Shown: piece after piece, positions 1 to 6,750 of the stretch
Numbering within the stretch: the first letter of the stretch is position 1
How the letters are laid out: each line of letters starts with the position of its first letter
Assembly (NCBI GenBank): GCA_036568605.1
Contig: DATCSE010000435.1
Span: 1-27,337, forward strand
Source of the DNA: DATCSE01 sp036568605
GTDB taxonomy: Bacteria > Pseudomonadota > Gammaproteobacteria > Burkholderiales > Burkholderiaceae_C
Length of the DNA: 27,337 bases
Reading direction: 5' to 3'
Program-made: the position numbers and the translations under genes
The notes under the pieces: model-generated
Seen by the model: the letters and a program-made list of their open reading frames with translations, nothing else
Database searches by the model: none
Told to the model about the DNA's origin: nothing

Positions 1-56
1 GACGCCTGCCGCCGATGCCGTACCCGACACCAAAAGCGATAACTGAAGCGACAACC

Positions 57-1256
57 ATGACGACGACGATCCAAGCTCTCCGGCGCCGCGCCGCGCAACT
101 CGGTGGGGTGGCCGCGGCCCTGGGCGCGACGCTCGCGACGCACGCCGTGCGGGCCGCAGACAAGGTGAACGACCTGCCCGGCGGGCCGGCCGTGAACCAG
201 CTGAACCTGCACCCGCCGGTGACCGAGATCGCCAACGACCAGATGTGGCTGCACCACTTCATGCTGGTGATCTGCTCGCTGATCTTCGTCGGCGTGTTCG
301 GCGTGATGTTCTATTCGATCATCAAGCACCGCAAGTCGGTGGGTGCGAAGCCGGCCAACTTCCACGAGAGCACGACCGTCGAGATCATCTGGACCGTCGT
401 GCCGTTCGTCATCGTGATCCTGATGGCGCTGCCGGCCACGAAGGTGGTCGTCGCGATGAAGGACACGAGCGCCGCCGACCTGACGATCAAGGCCACCGGC
501 ATCCAGTGGAAGTGGGGCTACGACTACCTGAAGGGCGAGGGAGAAGGCATAGGCTTCGTGTCGACGCTGGACGTCGCGCAGCGCGAGGCCTCCGACAGCG
601 GCAAGCCTGCCCCGACCGACGACTACCTGCTGAAGGTCGACAACCCGCTGATCGTGCCGGTCAACAAGAAGGTGCGCATCATCACGACAGCGAGCGACGT
701 GATCCACGCGTGGATGGTGCCGGCCTTCGGCGTCAAGCAGGACGCGATCCCCGGCTTCGTGCGCGACACCTGGTTCCGCGCGACCAAGCCCGGTGACTAC
801 TACGGCCAGTGCGCCGAGCTGTGCGGCAAGGAACACGCGTACATGCCGATCCACGTGAAGGTGCTGAGCCAGGCAGACTACACGAAGTGGGTCGAAGGCA
901 AGAAGAAGGAATTGGCCGCCGCGGCCGACGACCCGTCCAAGGTCTGGACGTTGCCCGACCTGGTCGCGCGCGGCGAGAAGGTCTATGCGGCCAACTGCGC
1001 CGTCTGCCACCAGGCCAACGGCAAGGGCGGTGGCCCGATCAAGGCGCTGGACGGCTCGCCGACCGTGCTCGACGCCGACAAGACCAAGCAGATCCACACC
1101 GTCCTGAACGGGCAGAACAACGGCGCGATGCCGTCGTGGAAGCAGCTGTCCGACACCGAGATCGCCGCGGTCGTGACCTACACGAAGAACAACTGGTCGA
1201 ACAAGACCGGCCAGATCGTGCAGCCGTCCGAGGTACTCGCCGCACGCAAGCAGTAA
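57..1256 (+). CDS. coxB: Cytochrome c oxidase subunit II with fused C-terminal cytochrome c domain
   Basis: Subunit II of an aa3-type terminal oxidase takes electrons from cytochrome c through the CuA centre. The N-terminus has an Arg-rich stretch and an Ala-rich hydrophobic run ending VRAAD, read as a signal peptide. Two membrane helices follow (about residues 62-90 and 110-132). The CuA ligands are visible: a His in the DVIHAW segment and the CAELCGKEHAYM motif, first Cys near residue 252. After this comes a c-type heme domain with CAVCH near residue 314 and a likely Met ligand in NGAMPSW. The fusion makes the protein about 399 residues, longer than plain subunit II. I chose ATG 57 because the signal peptide starts there; an in-frame ATG at 15 exists and the frame is open to the window edge. 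coxA follows 37 bp later. Confidence 0.95.
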   Translation: MTTTIQALRRRAAQLGGVAAALGATLATHAVRAADKVNDLPGGPAVNQLNLHPPVTEIANDQMWLHHFMLVICSLIFVGVFGVMFYSIIKHRKSVGAKPANFHESTTVEIIWTVVPFVIVILMALPATKVVVAMKDTSAADLTIKATGIQWKWGYDYLKGEGEGIGFVSTLDVAQREASDSGKPAPTDDYLLKVDNPLIVPVNKKVRIITTASDVIHAWMVPAFGVKQDAIPGFVRDTWFRATKPGDYYGQCAELCGKEHAYMPIHVKVLSQADYTKWVEGKKKELAAAADDPSKVWTLPDLVARGEKVYAANCAVCHQANGKGGGPIKALDGSPTVLDADKTKQIHTVLNGQNNGAMPSWKQLSDTEIAAVVTYTKNNWSNKTGQIVQPSEVLAARKQ

Positions 1257-1293
1257 AGAACACGCCCACGTTGCAGAGAACACAGGAATTGCC

Positions 1294-2943
1294 ATGAGCG
1301 CAGTCATCGATCAGCACGCCGCCGGCCACGGTCACGCCCACGACGAGCACCACGAGCACCACGCGCCCACGGGCTGGCGGCGCTGGGTGTTCGCGACCAA
1401 CCACAAGGACATCGGCACGCTGTACCTGCTGTTCTCGTTCACGATGCTGATGATCGGCGGCATCCTCGCGCTGCTGATCCGCGCCGAACTGTTCCACCCG
1501 GGGCTGCAGTTCGTGAACCCGCAGCTGTTCAACCAGTTCACCACGATGCACGGCCTGATCATGGTGTTCGGCGCGATCATGCCGGCGTTCGTCGGCTTCG
1601 CGAACTGGATGATCCCGCTGCAGGTCGGCGCGCCGGACATGGCGTTTGCGCGCATGAACAACTTCAGCTTCTGGCTGCTGATCCCGGCCGGCCTGATGCT
1701 CGTCGGCTCGTTCTTCATGCCGGGCGGCGCGCCGGCCGCCGGCTGGACGCTCTACGCGCCGCTGACCCTGCAGATGGGCCCGTCGATGGACGCCGGCATC
1801 TTCGCGATGCACATCATGGGCGCCTCGTCGATCATGGGCTCGATCAACATCATCGTGACGATCCTGAACATGCGCGCGCCCGGCATGACGCTGATGAAGA
1901 TGCCGCTGTTCTGCTGGACCTGGCTGATCACCGCGTACCTGCTGATCGCGGTGATGCCGGTGCTGGCCGGCGCGATCACGATGACGCTGACCGACCGCCA
2001 CTTCGGCACGCACTTCTTCAACCCGGCCGGCGGCGGCGACCCGGTGATGTACCAGCACATCTTCTGGTTCTTCGGCCACCCCGAGGTCTACATCATGATC
2101 CTGCCGGCGTTCGGGATCGTCTCGGCGATCATCCCGGCGTTCGCGCGCAAGAAGCTGTTCGGCTACACCTCGATGGTGTACGCGACCGCGTCGATCGCGA
2201 TCCTGTCGTTCATCGTCTGGGCGCACCACATGTTCACGACCGGGATGCCGGTCACCGGCCAGCTGTTCTTCATGTACGCGACCATGCTGATCGCGGTGCC
2301 CACCGGCGTGAAGATCTTCAACTGGATCGCGACCATGTGGCGCGGCTCGATGACGTTCGAGACGCCGATGCTGTTCGCGGTGGGCTTCCTGTTCGTGTTC
2401 ACGATGGGCGGCTTCACCGGGCTGATCCTCGCGATGGCGCCGGTCGACATCCAGCTGCAGGACACCTACTACGTCGTCGCGCACTTCCACTACGTGCTGG
2501 TCGCCGGCTCGCTGTATGCGCTGTTCGCCGGCGTCTACTACTGGGGCCCGAAGTGGACCGGCGTGATGTACAACGAGACGCGCGGCAAGATCCACTTCTG
2601 GTGGTCGCTGATCGCGTTCAACGTCACGTTCTTCCCGATGCACTTCCTCGGCCTGGCCGGCATGCCGCGCCGCTACGCCGACTACCCGATGCAGTTCGCC
2701 GATTTCAATGCGGTTGCCTCGGTCGGTGCGTTCGCTTTCGGCCTCGCGCAGGTGTACTTCTTCCTCTGGGTCGTCGTGCCGATGATGCGCGGCCAGGGCG
2801 CGAAGGCGCCGCAGCGCCCGTGGACCGACCCGGACGGCAAGGGCGCCGAGGGGCTGGAGTGGGAAGTGCCGTCGCCGGCGCCGTTCCACACCTTCGAGCA
2901 CCCGCCGAAGCTGAACGCCGCGGCGACCAAGGTGATCGGCTGA
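1294..2943 (+). CDS. coxA: Cytochrome c oxidase subunit I (heme a / a3-CuB)
   Basis: This is the catalytic heme-copper subunit that reduces O2 to water and pumps protons. At 549 residues it has the normal family length and about 12 membrane helices. Visible ligands are His86 (heme a, in TMHGLIM), the HPEVY motif at 262-266 with the CuB His and its cross-linked Tyr, the CuB His pair 311-312 (WAHHMF), and His397 and His399 (AHFHYV) for hemes a3 and a. The D-channel entry (GAPDMAF) and K-channel region are present. The start has an AGGAATT ribosome-binding site just upstream. A His-rich N-terminal stretch precedes the first helix. The gene lies between coxB and a small assembly gene in one operon. 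Confidence 0.97.
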   Translation: MSAVIDQHAAGHGHAHDEHHEHHAPTGWRRWVFATNHKDIGTLYLLFSFTMLMIGGILALLIRAELFHPGLQFVNPQLFNQFTTMHGLIMVFGAIMPAFVGFANWMIPLQVGAPDMAFARMNNFSFWLLIPAGLMLVGSFFMPGGAPAAGWTLYAPLTLQMGPSMDAGIFAMHIMGASSIMGSINIIVTILNMRAPGMTLMKMPLFCWTWLITAYLLIAVMPVLAGAITMTLTDRHFGTHFFNPAGGGDPVMYQHIFWFFGHPEVYIMILPAFGIVSAIIPAFARKKLFGYTSMVYATASIAILSFIVWAHHMFTTGMPVTGQLFFMYATMLIAVPTGVKIFNWIATMWRGSMTFETPMLFAVGFLFVFTMGGFTGLILAMAPVDIQLQDTYYVVAHFHYVLVAGSLYALFAGVYYWGPKWTGVMYNETRGKIHFWWSLIAFNVTFFPMHFLGLAGMPRRYADYPMQFADFNAVASVGAFAFGLAQVYFFLWVVVPMMRGQGAKAPQRPWTDPDGKGAEGLEWEVPSPAPFHTFEHPPKLNAAATKVIG

Positions 2944-2962
2944 GGCCGTGCAGGACCGTGCG

Positions 2963-3076
2963 ATGACGCCCGAGCAGCAGAAGAAGAGCAACCTGCGCCT
3001 GGGGCTGATCCTGGCCTCGATCGCGGTGGCGATCTTCGTCGGCTTCATCGCGAAGAGCGCGATATTCGGCATGTGA
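2963..3076 (+). CDS. Cytochrome oxidase small assembly protein (37 aa)
   Basis: A 37-residue reading frame starts MTPEQQKKSNLRLGLI and carries a single membrane helix (about residues 13-31) with a Lys/Arg-rich N-terminal side. An AGGA ribosome-binding site sits seven bases before ATG 2963. It lies between coxA (19 bp upstream) and ctaG (19 bp downstream). Short single-helix proteins of this kind at this position are annotated in Burkholderiales as cytochrome oxidase small assembly protein. The assignment rests on length, hydrophobic pattern and position; no catalytic motif exists. A GTG at 2948 in the same frame is an alternative start. Confidence 0.8.
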   Translation: MTPEQQKKSNLRLGLILASIAVAIFVGFIAKSAIFGM

Positions 3077-3095
3077 GCGACGGGTTCGCGAACCG

Positions 3096-3716
3096 ATGAC
3101 TCCCGATCCGCGCCAGCCTGAAGCGAAGGACGACGACGCAGCCGCGCTGCGCCGCGACAACCTGCGCATCTTCGGCAAGCTCGCGGTCATCGTCGTCGCG
3201 ATGTTCGGCTTCGGCTATGCGCTGGTGCCGATCTACAACTCGATCTGCACGGCACTGGGGATCAACGTGCTGTCGCTGGCCGAGCTCGACGTGCAGGGCG
3301 GTGCGCGGGCCGACGCCAAGAAGGTCAAGAACAACACCCAGGTCGACACCAGCCGCACGATCACGATCGAGTTCGACGCGAACTCGCGCGGCCCGTGGGA
3401 GTTCCACCCGGCCAAGCGTTCGGTCGACGTGCACCCGGGCGAGCTGACGACCGTGATGTACGAGTTCAAGAACGTCCAGAACCGCACGATGGCGGCGCAG
3501 GCGATTCCGAGCTATGCGCCGCAGCAGGCGATGCCGTACTTCAACAAGCTCGAGTGTTTCTGCTTCAACCAGTACACGCTGAAGCCGGGCGAAGCGAAGC
3601 AGTGGCCGGTCGTCTTCGTGATCGACCCCAAGCTGTCCAAGGACGTCAAGACGATCACGCTGAGCTACACCTTCTTCGAAGTCGGCGGCAGCGTGCCGGC
3701 GGAGCCGCAATCGTGA
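3096..3716 (+). CDS. ctaG: Cytochrome c oxidase assembly protein CtaG/Cox11 (CuB insertion)
   Basis: CtaG/Cox11 is a membrane-anchored copper chaperone that delivers copper to the CuB site of subunit I. The 206-residue product has a charged cytoplasmic N-terminus, one membrane helix (about residues 28-48) and a periplasmic immunoglobulin-like domain. The family signature ECFCFNQ, with copper-binding Cys154 and Cys156, is intact, followed by the conserved LKPGE segment. The start at 3096 has no clear Shine-Dalgarno sequence; a 12-bp perfect palindrome (3083-3094) lies immediately before it, and the preceding small gene stops only 19 bp upstream, so translation may be coupled. The downstream DUF2970 gene begins 14 bp after the stop. 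Confidence 0.96.
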   Translation: MTPDPRQPEAKDDDAAALRRDNLRIFGKLAVIVVAMFGFGYALVPIYNSICTALGINVLSLAELDVQGGARADAKKVKNNTQVDTSRTITIEFDANSRGPWEFHPAKRSVDVHPGELTTVMYEFKNVQNRTMAAQAIPSYAPQQAMPYFNKLECFCFNQYTLKPGEAKQWPVVFVIDPKLSKDVKTITLSYTFFEVGGSVPAEPQS

Positions 3717-3730
3717 CCGGAGCGAACGCG

Positions 3731-3985
3731 ATGGAACCGAACGACGACACCGGCGACGACGGCGGCCTGCGCGCCGCGAGCCAGCGCAAGCCGTCGTTCC
3801 TGGACACGATGCGAGCGGTCGCATGGTCGTTCTTCGGCGTGCGCAAGGCCCGCGACTACGAGCACGACCTGAACCGGCTGAACCCGGTGCACCTGGTGAT
3901 CGCCGGCGTGATCGGTGCGGCGGTCTTCATCGGCGTGCTGCTCGCGATCGTCAACTGGGTGCTCGCCAGCGGCGTCGCGAAATGA
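3731..3985 (+). CDS. DUF2970 family small membrane protein
   Basis: The 84-residue product has an acidic N-terminus, a conserved central segment (VAWSFFGVRKARDYEHD, then LNPVHLVIAG) and one C-terminal membrane helix. This pattern matches DUF2970, small proteins found between ctaG and coxC in betaproteobacterial oxidase operons. Molecular function is unknown; position suggests a role in oxidase assembly or stability. ATG 3731 was chosen because GGAG lies eight bases upstream. An in-frame GTG at 3713 overlapping the ctaG stop is an alternative that would add six residues. Confidence 0.85.
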   Translation: MEPNDDTGDDGGLRAASQRKPSFLDTMRAVAWSFFGVRKARDYEHDLNRLNPVHLVIAGVIGAAVFIGVLLAIVNWVLASGVAK

Positions 3986-4044
3986 ATTCGACGAAGAATC
4001 CCTCAAGACAACCCAAGTAGATCAGGCATTCAGGAGAACAAAAC

Positions 4045-4929
4045 ATGTCGGCAGCGACACCCCACGGCAGCACGCCTTACTACTTCGTCCCCGCGCCCTC
4101 GCGCTTCCCGGTGCAGGCGTCGTTCGGCCTGCTGCTGGTGATCTTCGGCGCAGGCCAATGGATCAACGGCCATGGCTGGGCGGCATGGGTGCTGCTCGCG
4201 GGCATGGTCGTCCTGCTGTTCACGCTGAAGCAGTGGTTTGGCGCGGCGATCGGCGAAAGCGAAGGCGGGCTGTACGGCGACAAGATCGACATCTCGTACC
4301 GCTGGAGCATGAGCTGGTTCATCTTCTCGGAGGTGATGTTCTTCGGCGCGTTCTTCGGCGCGCTGTACTGGACCCGGCTGCACGCGTTGCCCAACCTCGG
4401 CAGCCTGGAGAACGCGGTGCTCTGGCCCGACTTCAAGGCGGTGTGGCCCAGCGTCGCCGCCGGCGCCACCGGCTCGCCGGCCGGCATCGTCGAGCCGTTC
4501 ACGACCATGGGCCCGTGGCCGATCCCGACGATCAACACCGCGCTGCTGCTCAGCTCCGGCGTCACGCTGACGATCGCGCACCACGCGCTGATCGCGAGCC
4601 AGCGCGGCAGGGCGATCGCCTTCATGTGGATCACCGTGCTGCTGGGCGCGACCTTCCTCGGCTTCCAGGCCTTCGAATACCACCACGCCTACAGCGAGCT
4701 GAACCTGAAGCTCAGCTCCGGCGCGTATGGCTCGACCTTCTTCATGCTGACCGGCTTCCACGGCTTCCATGTGCTCGTCGGCATGCTGATGCTGCTGTTC
4801 ATCACGCTGCGGCTGATGCGCGGCCACTTCACGCCGCAGCGCCACTTCGGCTTCGAAGGCGCGGCCTGGTACTGGCACTTTGTCGACGTGGTCTGGCTGG
4901 GCCTGTACGTGGTCGTCTACTGGCTCTGA
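4045..4929 (+). CDS. coxC: Cytochrome c oxidase subunit III
   Basis: Subunit III stabilises the oxidase and supports sustained proton uptake. The 294-residue product has about seven membrane helices. Family features include a Trp-rich N-terminal part (GQWINGHGWAAW), SEVMFFGAFFGALYW, AHHALIASQRG, FQAFEYHHAY, LTGFHGFHVLVG and the C-terminal WYWHFVDVVWLGLYVVVYWL. A strong AGGAG ribosome-binding site lies upstream of ATG 4045. It closes the structural-gene part of the operon, followed directly by a perfect hairpin terminator. An insertion between helices (about residues 120-150) is slightly longer than in short subunit III forms. Confidence 0.96.
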   Translation: MSAATPHGSTPYYFVPAPSRFPVQASFGLLLVIFGAGQWINGHGWAAWVLLAGMVVLLFTLKQWFGAAIGESEGGLYGDKIDISYRWSMSWFIFSEVMFFGAFFGALYWTRLHALPNLGSLENAVLWPDFKAVWPSVAAGATGSPAGIVEPFTTMGPWPIPTINTALLLSSGVTLTIAHHALIASQRGRAIAFMWITVLLGATFLGFQAFEYHHAYSELNLKLSSGAYGSTFFMLTGFHGFHVLVGMLMLLFITLRLMRGHFTPQRHFGFEGAAWYWHFVDVVWLGLYVVVYWL

Positions 4930-4948
4930 CGAACCCGATCCCAGAAGC

Positions 4949-4975
4949 ACAAACGCCGCGGTTCGCGGCGTTTGT
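4949..4975. terminator. Intrinsic hairpin terminator after coxC
   Basis: ACAAACGCCGCG and CGCGGCGTTTGT form a perfect 12-bp stem around a 3-base loop (GTT), 19 bp after the coxC stop. The A/T-rich stem ends supply short U-tracts in both directions (TTTGTCTTTG on +), so it can serve coxC and the convergent DUF2909 gene. It probably separates structural-gene transcription from the SURF1-ctaA-ctaB-sco block, though read-through is possible. Confidence 0.8.
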
Positions 4976-5004
4976 CTTTGCGCGAGGCGGCCGGCGCCGG
5001 CGCG

Positions 5005-5229
5005 CTATCTCCCGACCGGGACGCCGGTGGGCTGTATCCATCCGGCCCAATACGCAAGCATGATGCAGACGAACAGCAGCACCGACAGCGCGACCCGCAC
5101 CGCGAGTGCGCGCATCATGTTGCCGGCCTTGGGCTTGCCTTGTCGGCCGTCGCGCAGCATGAACACGCCGGCCGTGGCGAGCGCGCCGATGATGCCGACG
5201 AAGGCCAGCGCGATGATCCAGGTCTTCAT
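5005..5229 (-). CDS. Twin transmembrane protein, DUF2909 family
   Basis: The 74-residue product has two membrane helices (about residues 3-24 and 44-66) joined by a basic loop with MLRDG, and ends in YWAGWIQPTGVPVGR. This matches the DUF2909 (twin transmembrane) family, often found convergent to coxC and divergent from SURF1 in Burkholderiales, exactly as here. Function is unknown; the conserved position suggests a link to the oxidase. No Shine-Dalgarno sequence is seen. A GATAAT box on the - strand ends eight bases before the ATG inside a 15-base palindrome (5233-5247), so the transcript may have almost no leader. Confidence 0.85.
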   Translation of the reverse strand: MKTWIIALAFVGIIGALATAGVFMLRDGRQGKPKAGNMMRALAVRVALSVLLFVCIMLAYWAGWIQPTGVPVGR

Positions 5230-5232
5230 GCA

Positions 5233-5247
5233 CGCGGATTATCCGCG
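5233..5247 (-). promoter_or_regulatory. Palindrome with -10-like box upstream of the DUF2909 gene
   Basis: CGCGGAT-T-ATCCGCG is a perfect 7-bp inverted repeat in the 54-bp gap between the divergent DUF2909 and SURF1 genes. Read leftward it contains GATAAT (5243-5238), one mismatch from the sigma-70 -10 consensus, placing transcription start at or next to the ATG. No convincing -35 box was found. The palindrome could be a regulator site or chance in GC-rich sequence. Confidence 0.35.
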
Positions 5248-5283
5248 CCGGCTCTTGTTGACGTCGGCCGCGGGGTCGCGGCG

Positions 5284-6057
5284 ATGAGCGACACCGGCGC
5301 CGTGCGGCGCCGCTTCGTGATCGTGACGCTGGCGACCCTCGTCGGCGTCGCGCTGACCGCGCGGCTCGGCGTCTGGCAGCTCGCGCGCGCCGCCGAAAAG
5401 ATCGCGCTGCAGACCGCGCTCGAGACGCGCGGCCACCTGCCGCCGCTGGACAACTTCGCGCTGGCACGCGATGCCGTACAGGCCGAAACCCAGCACTACC
5501 GGCCGGCGGTGCTGCGCGGTCGCTGGGTCGCGAGCCACACGATCTTCCTCGAGAACCGCCAGATGAACGGCCGGCCCGGTTTCTTCGTCGTGACGCCGCT
5601 GCGGCTCGCCGGCCGTGACGAGGCGGTGCTGGTGCAGCGCGGTTGGGCGCCGCGCGACATCCGCGATCGCACGCTGCTGCCGCGCGTCGCCGAGCCGGCC
5701 GGCGAGGTCGAGGTGCGCGGCCTGATTGCCCCGCCGCCGGCCCGGCTCTTCGAGTTTTCCGCGGCGGCCAGCGGGCCGATCCGGCAAAATCTCGACGTCG
5801 CGGCGTATTCGATCGAGATCAAGATGCCGCTCGTGCCGCTCTCGCTGCAGCAGACCGATGAAGGCGCGGCCCCGGGCGCCGCCGCAGCAGGAAATAGCGC
5901 CGCGAACGACACGCTGCTGCGGCAGTGGCCGCATCCGGCGGTCGATGTCCACAAGCACTACGGCTACGCTTTCCAGTGGTTCGCGATGAGTGCGCTGATG
6001 TTGGGTTTGTATGTCTGGTTCCAACTCGTCCGTCCCCGGCTCCGGCGCGTCGCTTGA
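5284..6057 (+). CDS. SURF1 family cytochrome oxidase biogenesis protein
   Basis: SURF1 (Shy1) proteins help insert heme a during subunit I maturation. The 257-residue product has the family layout: an N-terminal helix ending LGVWQLARAAEK, a large periplasmic domain with LENRQMNGRPGFFVVTPLRL and VQRGWAPRD, and a C-terminal helix in HYGYAFQWFAMSALMLGLYVWF. The open frame extends upstream to 4972, but that part is antisense to the DUF2909 gene; ATG 5284 gives the correct N-terminus. It is the first gene of the cofactor-insertion block and overlaps the possible start of the next gene by up to 47 bp. Confidence 0.93.
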   Translation: MSDTGAVRRRFVIVTLATLVGVALTARLGVWQLARAAEKIALQTALETRGHLPPLDNFALARDAVQAETQHYRPAVLRGRWVASHTIFLENRQMNGRPGFFVVTPLRLAGRDEAVLVQRGWAPRDIRDRTLLPRVAEPAGEVEVRGLIAPPPARLFEFSAAASGPIRQNLDVAAYSIEIKMPLVPLSLQQTDEGAAPGAAAAGNSAANDTLLRQWPHPAVDVHKHYGYAFQWFAMSALMLGLYVWFQLVRPRLRRVA

Positions 6058-6730
6058 CGGTGGGTCGCCGTTGAGCTTCACGGTGCACACGATGCCGGCG
6101 CCGGCGCTGGCCGACGATGCCGCACGCCGTACCGCGAGCGGACGCCTGAAGATGTTCCTGGTGCTGCTGGTCTGCGCGGCGCCGGTGCTGGCGTCGTACA
6201 TCACCTACTTCGTGATTCGTCCCGAGGGCCGGACCAACTACAGCGAACTGATCGAGCCGCTGCGGCCCGTTCCGGCGGCGCTGCCGCTCAGCGATCTGCG
6301 AGGCGAGCCGGTCGCGGCCGAGACGCTGAAGGGACAGTGGTTGCTGGTCGTCGTCGCCGGTGGTGCGTGCGACGCCCGCTGCGAGCGCTTGTTGTGGCTG
6401 CAGCGCCAGCTGCGCGAAACGCTGGGGCGCGACAAGGAGCGGATCGACAAGCTCTGGCTGATCGACGACGCGGCTGCGCCGCGCGCCGAGACCCTCGCCG
6501 CGATCGGCGACGGTGCCAACGGCATGAACGTGCGGCGGGTGCCGCGCGCCGCGCTGGCCGAGTGGCTGGCGCCGTCGCCGCAGCACACGCTGGAACAGCA
6601 TCTGTACATCGTCGACCCGCTGGGCAACTGGATGATGCGTGTGCCGGCCGACCCCGAGCCGGCGAAGCTCAAGCGCGATGTCGACAAGCTGTTGCGTGCG
6701 TCGGCCGGCTGGGACAAGCCCGGGCGCTGA
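6011..6730 (+). CDS. Sco-like membrane-anchored thioredoxin-fold protein
   Basis: The product has one N-terminal membrane helix (MFLVLLVCAAPVLASYITYF) and a thioredoxin-like extracytoplasmic domain. It carries GGACDARCERL, a CxxxC pair (Cys120 and Cys124 counting from ATG 6011) with the spacing of Sco copper chaperones, and a His in QHLYIVDPLGNW where Sco proteins have their third copper ligand nearby. Similarity to Sco is weak, and homologues are often labelled only as hypothetical or oxidase-associated. Position between SURF1 and ctaA supports an assembly role. The start is uncertain: ATG 6011 overlaps SURF1 by 47 bp, while TTG 6071 or ATG 6092 avoid overlap and keep the helix. Confidence 0.75.
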   Translation: MSGSNSSVPGSGASLDGGSPLSFTVHTMPAPALADDAARRTASGRLKMFLVLLVCAAPVLASYITYFVIRPEGRTNYSELIEPLRPVPAALPLSDLRGEPVAAETLKGQWLLVVVAGGACDARCERLLWLQRQLRETLGRDKERIDKLWLIDDAAAPRAETLAAIGDGANGMNVRRVPRAALAEWLAPSPQHTLEQHLYIVDPLGNWMMRVPADPEPAKLKRDVDKLLRASAGWDKPGR

Positions 6731-6750
6731 CGCGAATCGGTTCGCTCGCG

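Noticed and set aside
1039..3072. 677-codon open frame on the - strand opposite coxA
   Set aside because: Its His/Arg-rich composition mirrors coxA codons; coxA has all oxidase ligands, so this is an antisense shadow.
3083..3094. Perfect 12-bp palindrome GGTTCGCGAACC right before the ctaG ATG
   Set aside because: As a hairpin it has only a 4-bp stem, and short CG-rich palindromes are common at this GC content; no evidence of a regulator site.
3982..4020. 12-codon ORF between the DUF2970 gene and coxC
   Set aside because: Too short, overlaps the DUF2970 stop, and has no recognisable hydrophobic or conserved pattern.
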